Assembly (NCBI GenBank): GCA_031264885.1
Contig: JAISDM010000016.1
Coordinates: forward strand, 1-32,163
From: Peptococcaceae bacterium
GTDB taxonomy: Bacteria > Bacillota > Peptococcia > DRI-13 > UBA5745
DNA length: 32,163 bases
Direction: 5' to 3'
The position numbers and the translations under genes are program-made. How positions within the stretch are numbered: the stretch's first letter is position 1; every line of letters starts with the position of its first letter. Below, piece after piece: positions 26,099-32,163 of the stretch. The notes beneath the pieces were generated by a model. It was given only the letters and a program-made list of their open reading frames with translations, did not search any database and was not told the DNA's origin.

Positions 26099-27058
26099 TC
26101 ACCGCAAACACCTGCACGTATGCCCCGGTCCGACCGTCTTCATTTCGACGGGCCGCGCGCCGCACTCTCCGTCCATATAGGCGCACCGGGGGGAAAACTT
26201 ACAGCCAACCGGCAGCGCGGTGGGATCCGGCGGCTGCCCGGGAATGGGCGTCAGCCGCGCCACATCCTCCCACATAGACGGAATGGCGGCGAACAGCCCC
26301 ACCGTATAGGGATGCGCCGCGTGGTCGAACACATCCTCCAACGCGCCGTATTCCACGATTTCCCCGGCGTAAATCACCGCCACATAGTCGCACATTTCGG
26401 CTACGACGCCCATGTCATGCGTAATGATGACGGTGGACGTCTCCTTCAAATCATGCAGTCTGTGCATCATATCCAGCATCTGCGCCTGTATGGTCACATC
26501 CAGCGCCGTGGTGGGCTCATCCGCCAACAGCAAGTCCGGGCCGCACGCCAGCGCGGCGGCAATGACCACCCGCTGCTTCATACCGCCGGAAAACTGGTGC
26601 GGGTATTCCCCATACCGCTGCGCCGGGATGCCCACCAACTCCAGCGACATCTCCGCCTGCTGTCTGGCGGCGGCCGCGGAAACATGGTCATGCTTGCGGA
26701 TGACCTCAGCGATCTGGTTACCCACGCACATAACCGGGTTAAGCGCCGTCATCGGGTCTTGGAATATCATAGAGATTCGATTGCCCCGCATATGGCACAT
26801 CTCTCTTTCGGGTAATTTAAGTAAGTCAACACCGTCCAGAAAGATTTCTCCGCCCCGCACGGCGGCAGGCGGCGACTGAAGTATACGCGTGACCGCCCGG
26901 GCGATCGTGGTCTTGCCGGCTCCGGTTTCCCCTACCAACCCCAGCGTTTGTCCCTTCGATAAATCCAGACAGACGCCGTTTACAGCCTGAACTGTTTCGT
27001 ATTTCGTCACATATTCCACCGTTAGACCACGTACGGAAAGAAACGTATCCTGGCTCAT
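26099..27058 (-). CDS. Peptide-type ABC transporter ATPase (DppD/OppD-like)
   Basis: GETGAGKTT, FSGGMKQRVVIAAAL, LLADEPTTALD, CKFSPRCAYMDGEC. Confidence 0.93.
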   Translation of the reverse strand: MSQDTFLSVRGLTVEYVTKYETVQAVNGVCLDLSKGQTLGLVGETGAGKTTIARAVTRILQSPPAAVRGGEIFLDGVDLLKLPEREMCHMRGNRISMIFQDPMTALNPVMCVGNQIAEVIRKHDHVSAAAARQQAEMSLELVGIPAQRYGEYPHQFSGGMKQRVVIAAALACGPDLLLADEPTTALDVTIQAQMLDMMHRLHDLKETSTVIITHDMGVVAEMCDYVAVIYAGEIVEYGALEDVFDHAAHPYTVGLFAAIPSMWEDVARLTPIPGQPPDPTALPVGCKFSPRCAYMDGECGARPVEMKTVGPGHTCRCLR

Positions 27059-27104
27059 CTGACACCTCGTTAGCCTGTCTTGCGGCCATTGCGTTTAACG
27101 AATT

Positions 27105-28016
27105 CTAACGTTTGAGCTTGGGGTCAAGCGCGTCCCGCAGGCTGTCCCCGGTCATGTTGACCGCCAGCACGAACACCAGCAGGAACAACCCCGGGAACAG
27201 CATCATTTGAGGATATTTCTTGATGAAATCCCTGCCGGAACTTAACAGCGCCCCCCATTCCGGCGAATCGACGGGCAGCCCCAGCCCCAAAAAACTCAGT
27301 CCGGCGGCGGACATGATCACCGTACCCACCGACATCGTGGCGCGCACCAATATCGGCGAAAAAGCGTTAGGGATAATATGGCGCGTGATTTTGCGCCAAT
27401 CTCCGCAGTTGATGGAGCTGGCGGCGTCGATATACTCCATCTTCCTGACATTGAGAATGGAGGAACGCATCAGCCGCGCGGTCCCGGCTATCTGCGCCAC
27501 ACCCAGCGCCAGCATGGTATTGAAAAAACCGCCCCCAAAGGCCACCGCCAGCGCCATGTTGAACAGCACGCCGGGGATGGACTGGATGACATCGATGCAC
27601 CGCATGATGAACTCATCCGCGGGCCCGCCGTAGTATCCCGACACGGAGCCGATGGCCACGCCCGAAACAGCGCCGATCAGCGTCGCGCCCAGCCCGAGGA
27701 CAATGGAATATTTGGCGCCGCAGATGACCCGGCTGAAAAGGTCGCGTCCCAAGTCGTCCGTGCCGAACCAGTGCTTCGCGCCGGGCGGCGCGAAGATATC
27801 CCCCGTCATGGTTTCCACGCCGTAAGGCGCCACAAAATCAGCGCAGATGGCCAAAACCGCGAACAATACGATAACGGTCACGCCGATAACCGCCTTCTTG
27901 CTGTCGAGCATCCGCCCTATGACCTGCCTGATCTGTGACGACCTCGCTTGGGCGGAAATGGCGCCGCCGCCCGGCGGTCTCTGATATCCCGCGGCTGTTC
28001 CCTTTGCTGCCGTCAT
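27105..28016 (-). CDS. Peptide-type ABC transporter permease (DppC/OppC-like)
   Basis: HWFGTDDLGRDLFSRVICGAKYSI and MEYIDAASSINCGDWRKITRHIIPNA. Confidence 0.92.
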   Translation of the reverse strand: MTAAKGTAAGYQRPPGGGAISAQARSSQIRQVIGRMLDSKKAVIGVTVIVLFAVLAICADFVAPYGVETMTGDIFAPPGAKHWFGTDDLGRDLFSRVICGAKYSIVLGLGATLIGAVSGVAIGSVSGYYGGPADEFIMRCIDVIQSIPGVLFNMALAVAFGGGFFNTMLALGVAQIAGTARLMRSSILNVRKMEYIDAASSINCGDWRKITRHIIPNAFSPILVRATMSVGTVIMSAAGLSFLGLGLPVDSPEWGALLSSGRDFIKKYPQMMLFPGLFLLVFVLAVNMTGDSLRDALDPKLKR

Positions 28017-28040
28017 TTTATTTCCCTCCGTGACCGTTGG

Positions 28041-28985
28041 TCATTTTCTGCGCCGCGCGGTGCTGTACTGCTCCTTGACGCGGGGATCGACGAATGCCAT
28101 GCCGAGATCCGCCGCCAGCATGACCAGGCTGAAAAACAGAGACGTTATGATTACGCCGCCCATCACAGCGGTAAAATCCCTTTGCCCCACCGCCGTCACC
28201 AAGTAGTTCCCGATCCCTGGTATAGAAAACACTTTCTCAATGATGAGGCCGCCGCCCAGCATGCCGCCGAAATTCATGCCCGCCACCGCTATGATGGGGA
28301 TCAGCGCGTTGGGCAGGGCATGCCTTACGATCACTTCGCCCTCGGACAGCCCCTTGGAACGGGCCATGACGACGAAATCGGAGCGGATGACCTCAAGCAT
28401 GCTGGAACGTGTCTGCCGGGTGATGATGGCCACGCCGTGGAAGCAATTGGCGAGTACAGGCATAATCCAGTATTCGACGCCTCCCATCCCATAAGGCGGC
28501 AGCCAGCCCAGCCGATAAGCGAACAGCAGCACCAGCATCAGGGCCAGCCAGAAACCGGGCGTGGACACGAACAGAAGCGAGAAGGCAGTGGCCAGCGAGT
28601 CGCCGGTTTTGTTCTGGTGCAAGGCCGCGTATACGCCCAGCGGAATCCCGGCAAACACCGAAATCAGAATGCCGAACACCGCGAAAATCAGTGATTTGGG
28701 GAAACGCATGACTATATCCGCGGAAATGCTGGTCTTGTTCACCAGCGCCTTGCCGAAGTCATGTCGAATGAACACATTGTACAGATAATCGCCCAACTGC
28801 ACGATATATGGCCTGTCCAGCCCCATCAGGCGGCGCAGTTCCTCTACCTGTTCCCTCGGGGCGTTGCCCGCCAGCACCTCCGCCGCGTCGCCCGGCGTGA
28901 ACCATATAATGGTAAATACCAGGACAGTGACACCGATGATGATGGGAATCATCAGCGCCAGACGCCTGAAAACATATCGAATCAT
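28041..28985 (-). CDS. Peptide-type ABC transporter permease (DppB/OppB-like)
   Basis: MIRYVFRRLALMIPIIIGVTVLVFTIIWFTPGD; TRSSMLEVIRSDFVVMARSKG EAA loop. Confidence 0.92.
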   Translation of the reverse strand: MIRYVFRRLALMIPIIIGVTVLVFTIIWFTPGDAAEVLAGNAPREQVEELRRLMGLDRPYIVQLGDYLYNVFIRHDFGKALVNKTSISADIVMRFPKSLIFAVFGILISVFAGIPLGVYAALHQNKTGDSLATAFSLLFVSTPGFWLALMLVLLFAYRLGWLPPYGMGGVEYWIMPVLANCFHGVAIITRQTRSSMLEVIRSDFVVMARSKGLSEGEVIVRHALPNALIPIIAVAGMNFGGMLGGGLIIEKVFSIPGIGNYLVTAVGQRDFTAVMGGVIITSLFFSLVMLAADLGMAFVDPRVKEQYSTARRRK

Positions 28986-29058
28986 CGCGGTTTTCCTTTT
29001 TCATGTCGTCGTTGTCAATTCGCCCGGGACACATGTGATTGCGTTACGCAGGATCCCC

Positions 29059-29079
29059 CGCCGGCAATATGTGCCGGCG
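29059..29079 (-). promoter_or_regulatory. Intercistronic stem-loop CGCCGGCA-ATATG-TGCCGGCG between SBP and permease genes
   Basis: 8-bp GC-rich perfect stem 6 nt downstream of the SBP stop codon; no U-run. Confidence 0.6.
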
Positions 29080-29084
29080 CGCTG

Positions 29085-30740
29085 TTATTCATAATACGCG
29101 TAATCGGCGGAGAATTCGCACGCGCCGACCACCAGGTTGTTCTTGAAATTCGTCACCGTCTCCTTGATGGCGTCCACATAGGAACAGGTGAAATAATTGG
29201 AAAACCACTGGTAAACATAGCAGTTGTCCACCACATAGTCATGTATGGCGTCCAAATCCGCTTGCGCGCCGTCCTTGGAATTGCTTTTGTCAACCAAATT
29301 CTCGAAATCATCGTCGCGGACGCCCCACATGGCCCCATTCACTTGGTTGTTCAAGCCCACGCTGCTGCAGTAGTACGAATAAGACTGAATCAAATAAGGG
29401 CCTTTCAGCGTGGTGGCGGCAATGAAAATATCCCAGCCGCTTGCCAGGTCGTTCAAATATGTAGACTGTGTGGCCGCCTCCACCGCGTTGACCTCCAGCT
29501 TCAGCCCGATTGCGGCCAGGCATGACGCCAGCACGGAACCCGTCTTCTCCGTTTCCGCCCCCGCGGGGCCATAGAATTTCAACACCGTGCCCTCCGGGAT
29601 GCCCGCCTCGGCCAGCATCGCCTTCGCTTTTTCGATGTCATAGTTGTAGTAGTCCCCAGATTCCCACGCCTTGTTGTAGCCGATGGCATAGGGGCTGCCG
29701 AAAGTCGGCGGCGCGTAGCCGATGCCGCTGAGCGCGCCGGTGATCAGTGCGTCATTGTCCGTGGCGTAACAGATGGCCTTGCGCAGCGCTTCGCTGCTGC
29801 ACGCGCTGTACTCGGACGCGTTGAACACAATGGTTTTCATCTGAATGGACTCTTTGCTCTCCACCGTCACGCCGGGGATGGTCCGGGCATCCTCCACGAT
29901 GCTCTCGTTCAGCCACGCGCAAATCTGCGTCCCCGCCGGATCCTCGGTGGAAATGGCCATCTGCGTGGTCTCGCTCACCGTATTGTAGACGATTACGTCC
30001 ACGTTCGCGCGGCTCGTCACGGCGGTCAGCTCCGGCGTCTGCCAGTAATCATCTCTCTTTTCAACCTGTGTCGAGCTGCCGGAAATGAATTCCACGCACA
30101 CATACGGGCCTGTGCCCGCGCAGATTGAACCGTCCGCCTCGGACTTCTCGAAAGCCGCTCTGGCAGCCATCCAGCAAGTTTCGCACACCATCTCGAAGAT
30201 GCCCACGCCGGAATCCGTCAGCTTCATGGTAAACGCGTAGGGCTCTGTCACCTCAATGCTCTCAATGTATTTTGAATCCGCAATGCCGTTCTCATGGGCT
30301 TTGTCAACGCTGAATTTCACATCTTCCGCCGTGAATGGATTGCCGTCGCTGTCGACGATATAGTCATACAGTACGCAGTCGTATGTTACATCGTCCACCT
30401 TCTCCCATGACTTCATCAAGACGCCTTGGAAGCTGTCCGACCCGAACTGCTCCCGTTCCGCCAGGCGTTCATACACACCCGCGTACTGAATGCCCAAGTA
30501 GGGGTTCCATTTGCTGTAGGGGGCGAACACATTGACGGCGCTGGCCAACGCGACCGTGGCCTTTGTCCTCCGTCCTTCCTGCGCGGCGGAAACGACCTGG
30601 CCGTCCGCGGCTTGGTTACCCGCGCTCTGGCCGCCTTCGTTCCCGCCGGACGCGCACCCCGCCAACAGCGCCGCCGCCAAGACTGCGGCCAGACCTCGCG
30701 CCCACGGTTTCTTCATGCCTCTCGACGCTATTGCCGACAT
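29085..30740 (-). CDS. ABC transporter solute-binding lipoprotein, family 5 (peptide type)
   Basis: AVLAAALLAGCASGG lipobox; DGNPFTAEDVKFSVDKA and GTGPYVCVEF motifs; start at 30740 with AGGAGG SD. Confidence 0.92.
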   Translation of the reverse strand: MSAIASRGMKKPWARGLAAVLAAALLAGCASGGNEGGQSAGNQAADGQVVSAAQEGRRTKATVALASAVNVFAPYSKWNPYLGIQYAGVYERLAEREQFGSDSFQGVLMKSWEKVDDVTYDCVLYDYIVDSDGNPFTAEDVKFSVDKAHENGIADSKYIESIEVTEPYAFTMKLTDSGVGIFEMVCETCWMAARAAFEKSEADGSICAGTGPYVCVEFISGSSTQVEKRDDYWQTPELTAVTSRANVDVIVYNTVSETTQMAISTEDPAGTQICAWLNESIVEDARTIPGVTVESKESIQMKTIVFNASEYSACSSEALRKAICYATDNDALITGALSGIGYAPPTFGSPYAIGYNKAWESGDYYNYDIEKAKAMLAEAGIPEGTVLKFYGPAGAETEKTGSVLASCLAAIGLKLEVNAVEAATQSTYLNDLASGWDIFIAATTLKGPYLIQSYSYYCSSVGLNNQVNGAMWGVRDDDFENLVDKSNSKDGAQADLDAIHDYVVDNCYVYQWFSNYFTCSYVDAIKETVTNFKNNLVVGACEFSADYAYYE

Positions 30741-31215
30741 CTTTGAACCTCCTCTCACCTCACTGTTACTCTCTGCGTGTTTCATTATTCACGCTTTTAT
30801 TCACGCCTTCGTTTCACAGTAAAATTTTATCATGCCGCAATCGCCGTGTAAACCCATAACAACCCATTTATTTATTCGTTATTTTTGTTTAATGTGTTCC
30901 GCCTCTTTTTATGTGTTTCGCCTGTCACATTCATATATTCCATTTTTCTGTGTTATTAAATTGATTCCTCTATTGGTTTCTAACCGAGTCCCAAGAAATA
31001 ATTTCCATATTAAAGAATTATATATGCAATATATTTTATAAACGCCCTTTGCATGGAGTTCCGCATCCTTGCGGTCCGCGCGGATTTGCGATAAAATTGA
31101 ACCTGCGCGGCGCGCGCGGTTCCGCGCCAAAGCAGGCGCAGCCACGCGCGCGCAAGGTTTGAATGGCTGTAAACAAATTGAACGCCCGCTTTACGGCGGG
31201 CGGCGAGGTATTACA

Positions 31216-32163
31216 ATGAACAAAGCAACCGCAAAATTCGCCTGTATCGGCGCGTGGGGCTATAACGAATCCGCTCCGGATCACGGCTTGACCGTCTGCC
31301 ATTATGATGGGGACAGCGGGACGTTCACACCCATTGACCGCATTCTGCCCTATGTCCGCGTGGGCGGGGTTTGCCGGCATCCCGCGCTCCCCATCCTCTA
31401 TTGTCCGGACGAGTGTACTAACTCCTGCAAAGACGGCGGCGGTCACATCGTCGCGATTCTGGCGGACGCGGCCGGCGGCGCGCTGACAGAGTTAAACCGG
31501 CTGCCCTCCTTCGGCGGCGCGCCGTCTTACTGCGCGACAGACGCCGGCGGAACATACTTGCTGGTAGTTAATCACGCCGGAAACGATTCCATACTGAAAA
31601 CACGCCGGATCGGGCAAGGCGCGTATAAACTCTGCCGGGAGTACGACGAGGCGAACATCGTCCTCTTTCCACTGGCGAAAGATGGGAGGATCGAAGCGCC
31701 CTGCGACATCGCGCGCCTTGACGGAAGCGGCCCGCGTCCCTCCCAGGTTCACGCCAAGCCTCATTGCGTGATGGCTTCCCCGGACGGCAGCATATTCCTC
31801 GTCTGCGACTATGGGGCGGACAGACTCTACACCGTCCGCATAGACAGAAACAGGCGCAAGCTGGACATGCGCGGCGGGCGTTACTACACATGCGCGCCCG
31901 GCGACGCGCCGCGCTATGCCGCCTTCCATCCCACGGAGCCCTTTGTTTTCACAAACAATGAGGACGCGCCCTATGTGTATGCTTTCCGCTATGCCGACAG
32001 TGGACGGCTTACCTTCATTTGCAAAGAGCTTGTGGCTGAACCGCCGGCCAAAGCCGGCGAGTCGCCGCTGATCTCCGACATCCGAATCCATCCAAACGGC
32101 CAAACCCTGTATAACCTTTCCAGGGCATATAATACCGTGACGGTCCTGGGCATCGGCGAAGAC
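31216..32163 (+). CDS. Lactonase / 6-phosphogluconolactonase-type beta-propeller protein, incomplete at the right window edge
   Basis: Uninterrupted 316-codon frame from ATG 31216 (MNKATAKFACIGAWGYNESAPDHGLTVCHYDGDSGTF...SQVHAKPHCVMASPDGSIFLVCDYGADRLYTVRID...AFHPTEPFVFTNNE...ISDIRIHPNGQTLY); absent from the ORF track because no stop is in the window. Confidence 0.82.
   Translation, partial: MNKATAKFACIGAWGYNESAPDHGLTVCHYDGDSGTFTPIDRILPYVRVGGVCRHPALPILYCPDECTNSCKDGGGHIVAILADAAGGALTELNRLPSFGGAPSYCATDAGGTYLLVVNHAGNDSILKTRRIGQGAYKLCREYDEANIVLFPLAKDGRIEAPCDIARLDGSGPRPSQVHAKPHCVMASPDGSIFLVCDYGADRLYTVRIDRNRRKLDMRGGRYYTCAPGDAPRYAAFHPTEPFVFTNNEDAPYVYAFRYADSGRLTFICKELVAEPPAKAGESPLISDIRIHPNGQTLYNLSRAYNTVTVLGIGED

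Noticed and set aside
31492-32103. 203-aa minus-strand ORF (and 31036-31446)
   Set aside because: Antisense to the open lactonase-like frame on +, which has coherent beta-propeller motifs.
1-32163. CRISPR arrays, rRNA genes, prophage structural genes
   Set aside because: No regularly spaced repeats, rRNA signatures or phage-like ORFs seen.

Overview
Window from a GC-rich Firmicutes/Clostridia-like genome. From left to right: (i) a housekeeping block on + (trmK, Nif3-like, C4 zinc-ribbon coiled-coil protein); (ii) a short BceRS-like two-component system on -; (iii) a small lower-GC island with a 3'-terminal tRNA-Arg(TCT) fragment that resembles an integrase attachment scar, plus a PIN-toxin/small-partner pair; (iv) a large accessory locus (~6.2-31 kb). 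The accessory locus has two modules, each containing a UGSC-like fusion protein (Cys form, CCGSC/CCGTC), a tandem pair of LysR regulators and an oligopeptide-type ABC importer. Module 2 also has two type-B carboxylesterases and a small membrane protein. Main observations: a palindromic LysR-type operator with identical internal spacing upstream of one LysR gene (about 10.05 kb) and of the second UGSC gene (about 19.8 kb); a 2.5-kb Rpn-nuclease/Tat-lipoprotein-hydrolase cassette bounded by perfect 27-bp direct repeats where the two ABC/UGSC modules converge; a 5'-truncated solute-binding protein; the 3' scar of a lost third esterase next to a REP-like palindrome; and a lactonase (beta-propeller) ORF running off the right edge that the ORF track missed. 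Family calls are by eye from motifs; no database search was run.
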